DNA of 64,000 nt from Streptomyces sp. WMMC940 (GTDB lineage: Bacteria; Actinomycetota; Actinomycetes; Streptomycetales; Streptomycetaceae). Positions 25,878 through 35,645 of the stretch are shown in pieces. Made by a program: the position numbers and the translations under genes. Where the stretch lies: NCBI RefSeq assembly GCF_027460265.1, contig NZ_JAPZBC010000001.1, positions 3,619,001 to 3,683,000 on the forward strand, written 5' to 3'. How positions within the stretch are numbered: position 1 is the stretch's first letter; the number at the start of each line of letters is the position of its first letter. Under the pieces are notes generated by a model. That model worked only from the letters and a program-made list of their open reading frames with translations. It was not told the DNA's origin and ran no database searches.

Positions 25878-27962
25878 ATGGGCATTCGGAGCTTGCTGCG
25901 AAAGGTGTTTGGACGCGAGCGTACGGAGTCGTCCTCACCGGCCTCCACGACGACCCCGACCGTCCCCGCCTCCGTCCCGCCCCAGGCCGAGGCCCCCAAC
26001 CCGCAGGACCGTGCGGCGGATCTGGTGGCGGCGGCGTTCGACACTCCCCCGGGCACGCGCCCGACGATCCCCCCGGCCCGGACGCCGTCCACGCCGGATG
26101 CCGCCGCGGCGGGCGAGAATGCGCCGGACGCGGCCGCGGGGACGGAACCGGCCGATACGGCCGGACGGGACAAGCCCGCCGAGGACGGTGCCACCGCGAT
26201 CGCCCCGGCTGCGGGGACCGAGGACGCTCCGGCCGCCGGGACGGCTTCCGCCTCGGCGGAAGCGCCCGCGGCGGAAGCGGCGGAAGCGGAGACGAAGCCG
26301 ACCACCGAGGACGCGGACGGCGCGGTGCCCGAGACCGCACCGGCCGATGCGGCCGTCTCCGCCGGGGCCGGGGCCGCGACGTCCGGGACCGCAGTGGACG
26401 AACCCGCTCCTGCCTCCGGCGCGAGCACGGACGCGGAGGAGGCCGAACCGCTCGCGGGTGGGGCGACCGCCGAGACCGAACCGGCGGCCGGGACGGCTAC
26501 GCACGCCGACGCCGCGGTCGCGAAGCCCGCGAAGCCCGCGAAGGAAGACACGGCCGAGGCCGAAGCCGCAGCGGACGCGAGCGACGCCGAGGGGCCCGCC
26601 ACCGAGGCGGACACCGCTACCGACACGGCGAAGGCGGAGCCCGCCACCGCGGCCGACAGCAAGGCGGACACCACCGCGGCCGACACCGCTCCCACGACGC
26701 CGGAGCCCGTCGCCGCCGACGACGACGGCGCCGAGACGGCCCCTGCCTCCGACGGGGCCGCGGCCGAGGAGCCGGCCGCCGACGCGGACCCGGCCCCCGC
26801 CGCGGACGCGACCGTCGAGGCCGAGGCGAAGTCAGCCCACGCGACCGTCGAGGCCAAGCCCGAAGCCGCGAACTCCACCGTCGAGCCGAAGCCCTCGGTC
26901 GACGTCGCCGCCCCTGAGCCGGTCGCCACCGCGGCCGACCCCGAGCCCGAGCTCGCCGCCGACCCCGAGCCCCAGGCCACCGCCGAGGCGGGGACCACCG
27001 CGACGGCCGCCGACCCCGAGCCCCAGGCCGCCGCCCAGGCCGCCGCCGAGGCGGGGACCACCGCCGAGCCCGAGCGCGAGTCCCAGGCCGCCGCCGACCC
27101 CGAAACCGACGCCGCCGAGAAGCCCGTCCCCTCACCCACCGACGCCGGGAAGAACCCCGGGTCGATCGCCCCCGAGCCGACCCCGGAGCCCGAAGCCGAG
27201 CCCGAGCCGATCGCCGCCGAGGCGGGGACCACCGCGACCCCCCTCACCAGCGGCGACACCGCCGCCACCGGCAAGCCCGCCTTCTCCCTCGCGCGCGTCA
27301 AGGCGCGGGCCGCGGCGCTCGTCGGCGCCTACAAGGCGGCCGGGGCGGCGCTCAAGGAGGCGGGGGCGGCCGGGGCACGGGCGAAGGTGTACCTCGTGCT
27401 GGACCGGTCCGGGTCGATGCGGCCGTACTACAAGGACGGCAGCGCACAGCAGCTCGGCGAGCAGACCCTCGCGCTCGCCGCCCACCTCGACGAGGACGCG
27501 TCCGTCCACGTCGTGTTCTTCTCGACGGACGTCGACGGCACCGGCGAGCTGACGCTCGCCGAGCACGAAGGCCGCGTCGACGAACTGCACGCGGGCCTCG
27601 GGCACATGGGACGTACCAGCTACCACCGGGCCGTCGAGGAGGTCGTCGCGCACTTCGAGAAGTCCGGCGCCGACGGCCCCGCGCTCGTCGTCTTCCAGAC
27701 CGACGGCGCGCCCGACGCCAAGCAGCCCGCGAGGCAGGCGTTGGCGGAGGCGGCCGGAAAGCCGCTGTTCTGGCAGTTCGTGGCGTTCGGCGAGTACGAC
27801 GCCAAGGGCTTCGACTTCCTGCGCAAGCTCGATGCCGACGCCTCCGTGGAGAACGCCGCGTTCTTCCACGCGGGCCCGGACCCCCGCGAGCTCACCGACG
27901 AGGAGCTCTACGAGGGTCTGCTCGGCGCGTTCCCGAAGTGGCTGGACCGCCGCGGCGGCTGA
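25878..27962 (+). CDS. von Willebrand factor A (TerF-type VWA) protein with long Ala/Glu/Pro-rich linker
   Basis: This 694-residue protein starts [17 protein letters not shown], a short amphipathic basic segment. Residues of about 25-460 are almost only Ala, Glu, Pro, Thr, Asp and Gly, with repeated AEAGTTA and ADPEPQAA motifs. The C-terminal 200 residues form a VWA domain with an intact [13 protein letters not shown] (509-516), a Thr in GRTSYHRA and FQTDGAPD. It resembles the TerF/TerY VWA domains of tellurite/stress clusters, but no other ter gene is present. GAAAGG precedes the ATG; an earlier in-frame ATG at 25824 is less likely. It probably binds divalent metal and a protein partner. A terminator follows nine bases after the stop. 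Confidence 0.8.
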   Translation: MGIRSLLRKVFGRERTESSSPASTTTPTVPASVPPQAEAPNPQDRAADLVAAAFDTPPGTRPTIPPARTPSTPDAAAAGENAPDAAAGTEPADTAGRDKPAEDGATAIAPAAGTEDAPAAGTASASAEAPAAEAAEAETKPTTEDADGAVPETAPADAAVSAGAGAATSGTAVDEPAPASGASTDAEEAEPLAGGATAETEPAAGTATHADAAVAKPAKPAKEDTAEAEAAADASDAEGPATEADTATDTAKAEPATAADSKADTTAADTAPTTPEPVAADDDGAETAPASDGAAAEEPAADADPAPAADATVEAEAKSAHATVEAKPEAANSTVEPKPSVDVAAPEPVATAADPEPELAADPEPQATAEAGTTATAADPEPQAAAQAAAEAGTTAEPERESQAAADPETDAAEKPVPSPTDAGKNPGSIAPEPTPEPEAEPEPIAAEAGTTATPLTSGDTAATGKPAFSLARVKARAAALVGAYKAAGAALKEAGAAGARAKVYLVLDRSGSMRPYYKDGSAQQLGEQTLALAAHLDEDASVHVVFFSTDVDGTGELTLAEHEGRVDELHAGLGHMGRTSYHRAVEEVVAHFEKSGADGPALVVFQTDGAPDAKQPARQALAEAAGKPLFWQFVAFGEYDAKGFDFLRKLDADASVENAAFFHAGPDPRELTDEELYEGLLGAFPKWLDRRGG

Positions 27963-27970
27963 TCGCGTCG

Positions 27971-28008
27971 ACCCGACCGGTGCGGCCGTCCGGCCGCACC
28001 GGTCGGGT
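27971..28008 (+). terminator. terminator of the VWA gene
   Basis: Perfect 17-base arms (ACCCGACCGGTGCGGCC and its complement) with a GTCC tetraloop begin nine bases after the VWA stop codon. Confidence 0.85.
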
Positions 28009-28205
28009 GGCGGGACTCCACGCCCGAGACGCGGCCCGGTCGAAGGCCCGGACCCCCGAGCCCCGGCTCCGCCCGTACCGTCCCGCTGCGGCGCCTTCCG
28101 CACTGCCCGCGGGGGCCCGGTCCGGTGGGCGCCCGCCCGCCCGGATCGGGTGGACGCGATTCATGCGTGTGAGTCGATCTTCCGGCGGCCGTTAGGATTT
28201 CGACC

Positions 28206-29861
28206 ATGGCGGCCACTGGATCCGAGAAGCAGGGGACGAGCGAAGGCGTGAAGGCCTTCTACGTATCGACCCCCATCTACTACGTCAACGACGCTCCTCA
28301 CCTGGGCCACGCCTACACGACCGTCGCAGGCGACGTGCTCACGCGCTGGCACCGTCAGCGCGGCGAGAAGGTGTGGTACCTCACCGGCACGGACGAGCAC
28401 GGTCAGAAGATCATGCGCACCGCGGAGGCGAACGGCGTCACCCCGCAGGAATGGTGCGACAAGCTCGTGGAGGAAGCGTGGAAGCCCCTCTGGGAGCACC
28501 TGGAGATCGCGAACGACGACTTCATCCGCACGACCGAGCGCCGGCACACCGACCGCGTCCAGGAGTTCGTGCAGGACCTGTACGACAAGGGCGAGATCTA
28601 CAAGGGCGGGTACGAAGGCCCGTACTGCGTGGGCTGTGAGGAGTACAAGCTCCCCGGCGAGCTGCTGGACGGCGAGGGGGACTTCGCCGGCGAGAAGCTG
28701 TGCCCCGTGCACAAGAAGCCGGTGGAGATCCTCAAGGAGGAGAACTACTTCTTCAAACTGAGCGAGTACGGTCCGAGGCTGCTGGAGCTCTACGAGGCCA
28801 ACCCCGGCTTCATCCAGCCCGAGTCCGCCCGCAACGAGGTCGTGAACTTCGTCAAGCAGGGGCTGCAGGACCTGTCGATCTCCCGGTCGACGTTCGACTG
28901 GGGCATCCCGATCCCGTGGGACGAGAAGCACGTCATCTACGTGTGGGTCGACGCCCTGCTGAACTACGCGACGGCGGTCGGCTACAACGAGAACCCGGCG
29001 AAGTTCGCGGACACGTTCCCCGCGAACGTCCACCTCGTCGGCAAGGACATCCTCCGCTTCCACGCGATCATCTGGCCCGCGATGCTGATGGCGCAGGGCC
29101 TTCCGGTGCCCGGCAGGGTCGCGGCCAACGGCTGGCTGATGGTCGGCGGCGAGAAGATGTCGAAGTCGAACCTGACCGGCATCAAGCCCCAGGACCTGAC
29201 CTCGCACTTCGGCGTGGACGCGTACCGCTGGTACTTCCTGCGCGCGATCGCGTTCGGCCAGGACGGCTCGTTCTCGTGGGAGGACTTCTCCGCCCGCTAC
29301 ACGAGCGAGCTCGCCAACGACTACGGCAACCTGGCGTCGCGGGTCGCCGCGATGGTGGGCAAGTACTTCGGCGGCTCGCTGCCCGGGGCCACCGCGAACG
29401 GCGAGGCCGAGAAGGCGATCCAGGAGGGCCTGGCGAAGGCCGTGGCCGAGGCCGACCGCAGGATCGGCGAGGAGCTGGACTTCCAGGGCGGCATCCTGGC
29501 GGTCTTCGACTTCGTGAAGCAGGTCAACGGCTACATCACGGAGCAGGAGCCGTGGAAGGTCGCCAAGACTGCATTTGATCATGCTGCTGGCGCAGCGGGC
29601 TCCGAGGAGGGCCGCGCCCGCCTCGCGACCATCCTCTACACGGCGGCCGAGTCGTTGCGGGCCGTGGCCGTGCTGCTGAACCCGGTCATGCCGGACACCT
29701 CGCAGAAGCTGTGGGACTCCCTGGGCGCGGAGGCGTCGCTGGGCGCCCTGGCCGGTCAGCGGGTCCAGGACGCCGCGGAGTGGGGCGGGCTGCCGGCCGG
29801 CTCGACGGTGACGAAGGGCGCGGTGCTCTTCCCGCGTCTCGAGGAGCCCAACAAGGCCTGA
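28206..29861 (+). CDS. metG: methionyl-tRNA synthetase
   Basis: This 551-residue class I synthetase charges tRNA-Met, essential for translation. The HIGH motif is PHLGHAYT near residue 30, the zinc-knuckle region is CVGCEEYKLPG ... KLCPVHKK (about 140-172), and KMSKS is at about 317-321. The anticodon-binding helical domain follows. It lacks the C-terminal EMAP-like dimerisation domain of longer MetRS, as is usual in actinobacteria. TAGGA lies before the ATG. Residues of about 455-463 are encoded by a run of codons unusual for this genome (ACT GCA TTT GAT CAT GCT GCT). Confidence 0.97.
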   Translation: MAATGSEKQGTSEGVKAFYVSTPIYYVNDAPHLGHAYTTVAGDVLTRWHRQRGEKVWYLTGTDEHGQKIMRTAEANGVTPQEWCDKLVEEAWKPLWEHLEIANDDFIRTTERRHTDRVQEFVQDLYDKGEIYKGGYEGPYCVGCEEYKLPGELLDGEGDFAGEKLCPVHKKPVEILKEENYFFKLSEYGPRLLELYEANPGFIQPESARNEVVNFVKQGLQDLSISRSTFDWGIPIPWDEKHVIYVWVDALLNYATAVGYNENPAKFADTFPANVHLVGKDILRFHAIIWPAMLMAQGLPVPGRVAANGWLMVGGEKMSKSNLTGIKPQDLTSHFGVDAYRWYFLRAIAFGQDGSFSWEDFSARYTSELANDYGNLASRVAAMVGKYFGGSLPGATANGEAEKAIQEGLAKAVAEADRRIGEELDFQGGILAVFDFVKQVNGYITEQEPWKVAKTAFDHAAGAAGSEEGRARLATILYTAAESLRAVAVLLNPVMPDTSQKLWDSLGAEASLGALAGQRVQDAAEWGGLPAGSTVTKGAVLFPRLEEPNKA

Positions 29862-29955
29862 GCAGCCCGGGGGTGCCCGCGGAGCCGACGCCTCCGGTGC
29901 GCACGCGCACCCGACCGGCCCCGCCGGAAACCGGCCGCGGCACGTCCGAGCGCAT

Positions 29956-29992
29956 GGCAGGGCCGGGGAGACACGGTTTCCCCGGCCCTGCC
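29956..29992 (+). terminator. metG terminator hairpin
   Basis: Perfect 14-base arms (GGCAGGGCCGGGGA and its complement) begin about 95 bases after the metG stop, with a loop of nine bases. Confidence 0.78.
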
Positions 29993-30047
29993 GCGTGTCC
30001 GCCCTGCCTCGTGTCCGCTGCCGCGTAACCGCCCGGCAGCGGGGCGA

Positions 30048-30230
30048 CGGGCCGACGCGCAACGAGGCCGAACCCCGGCGTGCGGTGCGCAGCGGGGCCG
30101 ACGCGCACCGAGCGACACCCCAGCCGCCGACGCGCAACGGGGCCGACACACCCCCAGCCGCCGACACGCAACGCTGCGGACGGCCCGGCGGGCGACGCAC
30201 AACGAGGCCGACACTCCAGCGGGCGGCGCG
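30048..30230. repeat. degenerate direct repeats in intergenic DNA
   Basis: About five imperfect copies of a motif like GCCGACGCGCAACGGGGCC, mixed with CCCCAGCCGCCGACACGC, follow one another between metG and the L,D-transpeptidase gene. Copy spacing is irregular (roughly 30-45 bases), so this is a decayed minisatellite. Confidence 0.55.
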
Positions 30231-30287
30231 CCCACCGGCTGTGCCCACCGTTCTGCGGCCGGGGGCCGCCGCCGGCCCGCCGGCCGC

Positions 30288-31082
30288 TCAGCGCGCCAGT
30301 GAGGCGCTGTCGCCCATCACGACCACCGGCCGCTTGTCCGGATCCAGCCGGCGCAGCAGGTCGGCCATCCGGTCCAGTCCGAGCGAGACGCAGCCCTGGG
30401 TCGGTCCGTCGTGGTCGACGTGGATCCAGACGCCCCCACCCCGGTCCCAGCCCAGGGGTCGCCGCTCGTCGAGCGGGGTCAGTCCGGACTCCCGGTTGTA
30501 GTTGATCGCGACGACGTAGTCGAAGGAACCCCGCAGGGTCTCGCCCCGGAATCCGGTGCCGATGGCCACGAACTCCTCGGACTGGTGGTACGGGAGTTTC
30601 GTGCCCGGGTCGGGCAGCCGGCCGCCGGCGTCGGTGAGCCCGAAGACGCCGATCGGCGAGCGGTGGTCCCCGGCCCAGTGCTCGTCGGTCCATCCCTTCA
30701 GGGCGTTGTGCGCGGGCCACGGGCCGGCGACGGCCCTCCAGCGCCCGTTCTCGTCGCGCTCGTAGAGCGTGGCCGTGGACTCGCTGGAGTTCGTCGATCT
30801 CCCGCTCACCAGGAACGCCTGGTCGGTGGCGTCGGGAACGAGCTCACTGGTCCTGGGCCCGAGTCCGGGGAGCCCGGCGGTTCCCGCACGGTCGGCGGCG
30901 GGCGGGCCGGGGTGTGGTGCCGCGGGGGAACCGGCCGGGCCGGCGTGCGGCGCTCCGGCGTGCGGCGCCGCGGGGAGGGGGCCGGCGACGGGGGGCGGCG
31001 CCGAGGGCTTCGCGCAGCCCCCGAGCAGCAGTCCCGCGGCCAGCAGTGGCAGCGCTGCTCTGGTCAGTACGGTGCTGAGCAC
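30288..31082 (-). CDS. L,D-transpeptidase family lipoprotein
   Basis: This 264-residue protein has a lipoprotein signal (LPLLAAGLLLGGC, Cys about 23) and a Pro/Ala/Gly-rich spacer of about 60 residues. The C-terminal catalytic domain is of the YkuD-related type. The active-site signature is HVDHDGPTQGCVSLG near residue 222, with Cys as nucleophile and the conserved His, Gly and Arg environment (GVWIHVDHDG). FVAIGTGFRG and SPIGVFGLTDAGG are typical of the L,D-transpeptidase catalytic-domain family. It probably modifies peptidoglycan cross-links at the outer face of the membrane. The GTG at 31082 has AGAGGA upstream. It converges with metG. Confidence 0.82.
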   Translation of the reverse strand: MLSTVLTRAALPLLAAGLLLGGCAKPSAPPPVAGPLPAAPHAGAPHAGPAGSPAAPHPGPPAADRAGTAGLPGLGPRTSELVPDATDQAFLVSGRSTNSSESTATLYERDENGRWRAVAGPWPAHNALKGWTDEHWAGDHRSPIGVFGLTDAGGRLPDPGTKLPYHQSEEFVAIGTGFRGETLRGSFDYVVAINYNRESGLTPLDERRPLGWDRGGGVWIHVDHDGPTQGCVSLGLDRMADLLRRLDPDKRPVVVMGDSASLAR

Positions 31083-31446
31083 TCCGCGATGTCCTCTCGT
31101 GATCCTCGTGCGGTGCGAGCGGCCGGACGGTCCGGGCGATTCACACGGCGCGTGCGGTCCGGGCGGCCCCTGCGGCGCGTCCCGCGCCCGGTGGCCGGCT
31201 CCCGGTGGGCCGTCGACGGCTCCACGCGTGCATTCCCGCCGGCGTGCCGCCCGTCGTCGGCGCGGCGCCGTGAACGACTCGGAAGGAGCACGAAAACAAC
31301 GCGGAAGGGCCCGGAACCCGAGGACGCCGTGGGGCGTCCCCGATGGTTCCGGGCCCTTCCGCGATCACTGCCGCGCCGGCGCCGTCGTGCGGCGGGCCCG
31401 CTCGGCGGGCCCGTCCCTCACCGGGCGGACGGGTGCGGCACCGACC
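31083..31446. other. 364-base interval between aspS and the L,D-transpeptidase gene
   Basis: It has no supportable gene. It contains the large compound terminator of aspS (31300-31363) and, beyond it, the promoter region of the L,D-transpeptidase gene. Confidence 0.65.
31300..31363 (-). terminator. aspS terminator, compound hairpin
   Basis: Perfect 19-base outer arms (CGCGGAAGGGCCCGGAACC and its complement) enclose a second hairpin (GGACGCC-GTGG-GGCGTCC). It lies about 85 bases past the aspS stop. Confidence 0.85.
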
Positions 31447-33267
31447 TCACTTGGTGGGCTTGTACGGCGTCGGCTTCGCCGGCCCCTTGTAGATGCCGAT
31501 GTGCAGCTCCTTCAGACGCGCTTCCTCGACCTCCGCGGGGGCGCCCATCAGCAGGTCCTGCGCGTTCTGGTTCAGCGGGAACGCGATGGTCTCGCGGATG
31601 TTCGGCTCGTCGGCCAGCAGCATCACGATGCGGTCGACGCCCGGGGCGATGCCGCCGTGCGGCGGGGCGCCGTACTGGAAGGCGCGGAGCATTCCGGAGA
31701 ACTCGCGCTCGACGGTCTCACGGTCGTAGCCCGCGATCTCGAAGGCCTTGAACATGATGTCGGGCTCGTGGTTCCGGATGGCGCCGGAGGACAGCTCTAC
31801 GCCGTTGCAGACGATGTCGTACTGCCAGCCGAGGACGTCCAGCGGGTCCTGCGTCTCCAGTGCCTCCAGACCGCCCTGCGGCATGGAGAAGGGGTTGTGC
31901 GAGAAGTCGAGCTTCCCGGTCTCCGGGTCCTTCTCGTACATCGGGAAGTCGACGATCCAGCAGAACCGGAAGACGTTCTCCTCGAAGTGACCGGAGCGGC
32001 GCGCGGCCTCGACCCGCACCGCACCCATGATCTTGGAGACCTCGTCGAACTCGCCGGCGCCGAAGAACACCGCGTGTCCGGTCTTGAGGCCCAGACGCTC
32101 GGTGAGGACCTTGACGTTCTCCTCGGTGAGGAACTTGGCGATCGGGCCGGAGAGCGTGGGGGTACCTCCCAGGCCCTCGGGGCCGTGGGGGCCTTCGTCA
32201 CCGACGCGGACCCAGGCCAGGCCCTTGGCGCCCTGCTCCACGGCGTACTCGCCGAGCTGGTCGAAGAACTTCCGCGGCTGGTCCTGGACGGCCGGCACCG
32301 GAAGGGCGCGGACGTGCTTGCCCGCGAAGGCCTTGAACTCGGAGCCCTCGAAGACGTCGGTGATGTCGACGAGCTCCAGCTGCGCCCGCAGGTCCGGCTT
32401 GTCGGAGCCGTACTTGAGCATCGCCTCACGGAACGGGATCCGCGGGAACGGCGAGGTGACGTGGCGGCCACCGCCGAACTCCTCGAAGAGCTCCGTCATC
32501 AGCCTCTCGACGGGGCGGAAGACGTCCTCCTGCTCGACGAAGCTCATCTCGATGTCGAGCTGGTAGAACTCGCCGGGCGAGCGGTCCGCGCGGGCGTCCT
32601 CGTCGCGGAAGCAGGGCGCGATCTGGAAGTAGCGGTCGAAGCCCGCGATCATCAGCAGCTGCTTGAACTGCTGCGGCGCCTGCGGCAGCGCGTAGAACTT
32701 GCCGGGGTTCAGCCGGGACGGCACCAGGAAGTCACGGGCGCCCTCGGGGGAGGTCGCCGTGAGGATCGGGGTGGCCATCTCGTTGAAGCCGAGCGCGGTC
32801 ATCTTGTGCCGGATGGCGGAGATGACGGCGGTGCGCAGCATGATGTTGCGGTGCATGCGCTCGCGGCGCAGGTCCAGGAAGCGGTACTCCAGGCGCCGCT
32901 CCTCGTTGACGCCGTCGTCCGTGTTGATCGTGAAGGGCACCTGGGCCGAGGAGCCGAGCACCTCGACGTCGGTGACCTCGATCTCGATCTCGCCGGTCGG
33001 CAGGTCCGGGTTGACGTTGTCCGTGCCACGGGCGGATACCTTGCCGTCCACGCGGACGACGGACTCCTTGCTGAGGTGGCTCAGGGCCTCGTTGGCCGGG
33101 GTGCCGGGGCGGGCGACGAGCTGGACCAGACCGTAGTGGTCGCGCAGATCGATGAAGAGGATGCCACCCAGGTCTCGGCGATTGTGCAGCCAGCCGCTCA
33201 GCCGGACGTCGGTGCCGACGTCAGAGGCGCGGAGCTCGCCGCAGGTGTGGGACCTGTACCGATGCAT
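31447..33267 (-). CDS. aspS: aspartyl-tRNA synthetase
   Basis: This 606-residue class IIb synthetase charges tRNA-Asp. The N-terminal OB anticodon domain starts [15 protein letters not shown] and holds [19 protein letters not shown]. The catalytic core has motif 2 around [19 protein letters not shown] and motif 3 [21 protein letters not shown]. The bacterial GAD insertion lies between them. Near residue 360, after AWVRVGDEG, the sequence carries an extra segment [15 protein letters not shown] that I do not recall in other Streptomyces AspRS; the underlying DNA has a short palindrome. The residue after NRRD is Leu, whereas His there accompanies relaxed Asp/Asn charging in some bacteria. Confidence 0.96.
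   Translation of the reverse strand: MHRYRSHTCGELRASDVGTDVRLSGWLHNRRDLGGILFIDLRDHYGLVQLVARPGTPANEALSHLSKESVVRVDGKVSARGTDNVNPDLPTGEIEIEVTDVEVLGSSAQVPFTINTDDGVNEERRLEYRFLDLRRERMHRNIMLRTAVISAIRHKMTALGFNEMATPILTATSPEGARDFLVPSRLNPGKFYALPQAPQQFKQLLMIAGFDRYFQIAPCFRDEDARADRSPGEFYQLDIEMSFVEQEDVFRPVERLMTELFEEFGGGRHVTSPFPRIPFREAMLKYGSDKPDLRAQLELVDITDVFEGSEFKAFAGKHVRALPVPAVQDQPRKFFDQLGEYAVEQGAKGLAWVRVGDEGPHGPEGLGGTPTLSGPIAKFLTEENVKVLTERLGLKTGHAVFFGAGEFDEVSKIMGAVRVEAARRSGHFEENVFRFCWIVDFPMYEKDPETGKLDFSHNPFSMPQGGLEALETQDPLDVLGWQYDIVCNGVELSSGAIRNHEPDIMFKAFEIAGYDRETVEREFSGMLRAFQYGAPPHGGIAPGVDRIVMLLADEPNIRETIAFPLNQNAQDLLMGAPAEVEEARLKELHIGIYKGPAKPTPYKPTK
32157..32171. repeat. short palindromic element inside aspS
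   Basis: TGGGGGTACCTCCCA is an imperfect palindrome centred on GGTACC, followed by CCCTCGGGGCC. It coincides with the apparent in-frame insertion of about 10 codons in AspRS. From memory, similar GGTACC-centred palindromes recur in Streptomyces genomes; this cannot be tested from one window. Confidence 0.5.
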
Positions 33268-33455
33268 CGTCGTTCATCCAGTCTTCGCGGTGGGGGATGT
33301 GGGCGGACCCACCCAGGTTACCGCCCGGCCCGTGGTCGCCCTCCCGGATTACGGCGCGGTGCCGGGCGTCCCGGCGGCACCACGGATCCACGGTGACCGG
33401 CCGGCCCCTCCGACCCAGCGGGTGTGGGCCGGAGCAACCTGAATACAGTAGGAAA

Positions 33456-35645
33456 ATGCGCACCGAGGACGTCCTGGCCGCGACGGCGACCGGCCTGTGG
33501 AGCTGGGACAACACGGCCGGGACCGTGAGCCTCGACGCGGAGGCCGCCCGGCTGCTCGGGCTGCCCGGCGGGGGCGGCACGTACACCACCTCGGCCGTGC
33601 GCTCGCGTCTGCACCCCGTCGACTGGAACGAGGTCAGCGGCATCATCGGGCTCGCCGTGGCCGAGGGGACCCTCGCCGAGTCCCGGGTGCGGGTCGTCGA
33701 CGTGGAGGGACGGGTGCTGCGCACCGTGCGCAGCCGGTCCAGGCCGGTGGTCGAGGGCGACGGCTACCACCTGTTCGGCACGATCCAGGAGGTCCCGGAG
33801 CCGCAGCCGGGCACGAGCGCGCACACCCCGGTCACCGGCGACTGGCGGCGCTCCCGCGAGGCGTTCCTGCTGGACGCGGGACGGGCGCTGGCCGAGGCCC
33901 GGTCCACCGCCGAGGTGCTGCGGGTCGCCGCGTCGCTGTCGATGCCGGGCTTCTCCCCCGACGGGCTCGCCGTCTTCGGCGTCACGGCGGACCGGCTCAA
34001 GGTCCTCGGGCACCACGGCTACGACGAGCACGAGGCCGGGCCGCTCGCCGACATGCCGCTCGACACCGAGTACCCGGCCGCCGAGGTCATCCGCACGGGG
34101 CGGGCCCTCTACGTGCCGACGCCGGAGGACTACCGGCGCCGTTACCCCACGATGTGGCCGCTGATCGAGGTCTACGGCAGGCAGTCGTGGGCCTTCCTTC
34201 CGCTGATCGTCGCGGGTCGCACGATGGGCACCTGGATGGCCGCGTTCAGCCATCCCGTCGCCTTCACGCCCGACGAACGCTCGGTCCTGACCACGGTCGC
34301 CCGGATGCTGGCGCAGGCGCTGGCCCGCGCCGGGGTGGCCGAGAGCGAACGGGAGCTGTCGCGGGGACTCCAGCGCTCGATGATGCCGTCGCTGGGACCG
34401 GGCATCCCGGGCATGTCGGTGGCGGCCCGGTACGTGCCGACCGGCGGCGGCCTCCAGGTGGGCGGCGACTGGTACGACCTGATCCCGCTGCCCGGCGGCT
34501 CCCGTGCCGACGGGGCGGGCGGTGGGAGGATCGCCCTGGTCATCGGCGACGTCCAGGGCCATGACGTACGGGCGGCCGGGCTGATGGGGCAGCTGCGGAC
34601 CGCCCTGCGCGCGTACGCCTCCGAGGGCCACCGCCCCGACGCGGTGCTGGCCCGGGCGTCGCGCTTCCTGGCCGGGCTGCACTCCTACACGGAGAGCGAG
34701 GTGTACGACGACGGCGACCCCGTGGGCGGCCACACCGCCCCGCGCTTCGCGACCTGCCTCTATCTGGAGTGCGACCCGGCGACCGGCACGATCGAGATCG
34801 CCCGGGCGGGGCACCCCGATCCGGCGATCAGGATGGCCGACGGCACGGTGATCCTGCGGCCCACGGCCGGCGGTCTGCCGCTGGGCATCGACCCGGACTC
34901 CGACTACCCGACGACGCAGATCGTGCTGGAGCCCGGCGAGACGATCATGATCTGCACGGACGGGCTGCTGGAGACCGGCGGGCACGACCTGGACAGCGGG
35001 TGGGCACGGGTCCGGTCCGTGCTGGAGGAGCACCGGGACGAGGCAGGCTCGCTGGAGAAGCTCGCGGACGCGCTGGTGCAGGCAGTGCACGGGCCTGCCT
35101 CGCACCACACCATCGGTCCGCTGTCGGACCGCCGCGAGGACGACATCGCGGTCGTGCTGCTCTCCCGGCACGGCAGGCCCGCACGCCGGGCCCCGCGGCG
35201 CACGGTCCTGACCGTCCGCCAGGCCGAGCCCGAGCGGATCTCGTTGGCGCGGCGGCAGATGCGGGACCTGCTGTACGACTGGGCCGACGACGAGCAGATC
35301 GACTCGGCGGTGCTGATGGTCTCCGAGATGGTCACCAATGTGCTCGTGCACACGGACGGGGACGCGCTGATGGTGGCGGAGGCGGCCGGGGAGCACGGTT
35401 GCCGGCGGTTGCGGGTGGAGGTCTCGGACACCAGCGACGAACTGCCGCACAAGCGGCGCCCGGGCGAGCTGGCCTCGTCCGGCCGGGGCCTGGTGCTGAT
35501 GGAGATGCTCGCCGACGTCTGGGGCGTGGACCCGAGGGGCGAGGGCAAGTCGATCTGGTTCGAGCTCTACGAGCCCGGGCCGGAGGAAGGGCCCCCGGAG
35601 GCGGTGCCGCCGGGTCCCTGCGTCGGCTCGCCCACGGCCTCGTAG
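33456..35645 (+). CDS. SpoIIE-family protein phosphatase with PAS, GAF and HATPase domains
   Basis: This 729-residue cytosolic sensor starts MRTEDVLAATATGLWSWD. It has a PAS domain (about 1-110), a GAF domain (about 135-300), a PP2C/SpoIIE phosphatase (about 320-560; GGDWYDLIPL near 336, GDVQGHDVRAAGLMG near 364, MICTDGLLE near 500) and an RsbW-like kinase-type ATPase (about 595-715; VSEMVTNVLVHT, GRGLVLMEML). Such fusions control anti-anti-sigma switches. No sigma or antagonist gene adjoins. A TACAGT -10-like hexamer ends 7 bases before the ATG, so the mRNA may be almost leaderless. The last 79 bases overlap the opposite AI-2E gene. Confidence 0.9.
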   Translation: MRTEDVLAATATGLWSWDNTAGTVSLDAEAARLLGLPGGGGTYTTSAVRSRLHPVDWNEVSGIIGLAVAEGTLAESRVRVVDVEGRVLRTVRSRSRPVVEGDGYHLFGTIQEVPEPQPGTSAHTPVTGDWRRSREAFLLDAGRALAEARSTAEVLRVAASLSMPGFSPDGLAVFGVTADRLKVLGHHGYDEHEAGPLADMPLDTEYPAAEVIRTGRALYVPTPEDYRRRYPTMWPLIEVYGRQSWAFLPLIVAGRTMGTWMAAFSHPVAFTPDERSVLTTVARMLAQALARAGVAESERELSRGLQRSMMPSLGPGIPGMSVAARYVPTGGGLQVGGDWYDLIPLPGGSRADGAGGGRIALVIGDVQGHDVRAAGLMGQLRTALRAYASEGHRPDAVLARASRFLAGLHSYTESEVYDDGDPVGGHTAPRFATCLYLECDPATGTIEIARAGHPDPAIRMADGTVILRPTAGGLPLGIDPDSDYPTTQIVLEPGETIMICTDGLLETGGHDLDSGWARVRSVLEEHRDEAGSLEKLADALVQAVHGPASHHTIGPLSDRREDDIAVVLLSRHGRPARRAPRRTVLTVRQAEPERISLARRQMRDLLYDWADDEQIDSAVLMVSEMVTNVLVHTDGDALMVAEAAGEHGCRRLRVEVSDTSDELPHKRRPGELASSGRGLVLMEMLADVWGVDPRGEGKSIWFELYEPGPEEGPPEAVPPGPCVGSPTAS

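Larger units (their letters stand above)
29862..30287. other. 426-base convergent interval with terminator and degenerate repeats
   Basis: No gene is supported. It holds the metG terminator (29956-29992) and then, at about 30048-30230, a series of imperfect direct repeats built on GGCCGACGCGCAAC. Frames open through it on both strands translate to repetitive Arg/Ala/Pro sequence without ribosome sites. Confidence 0.65.
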
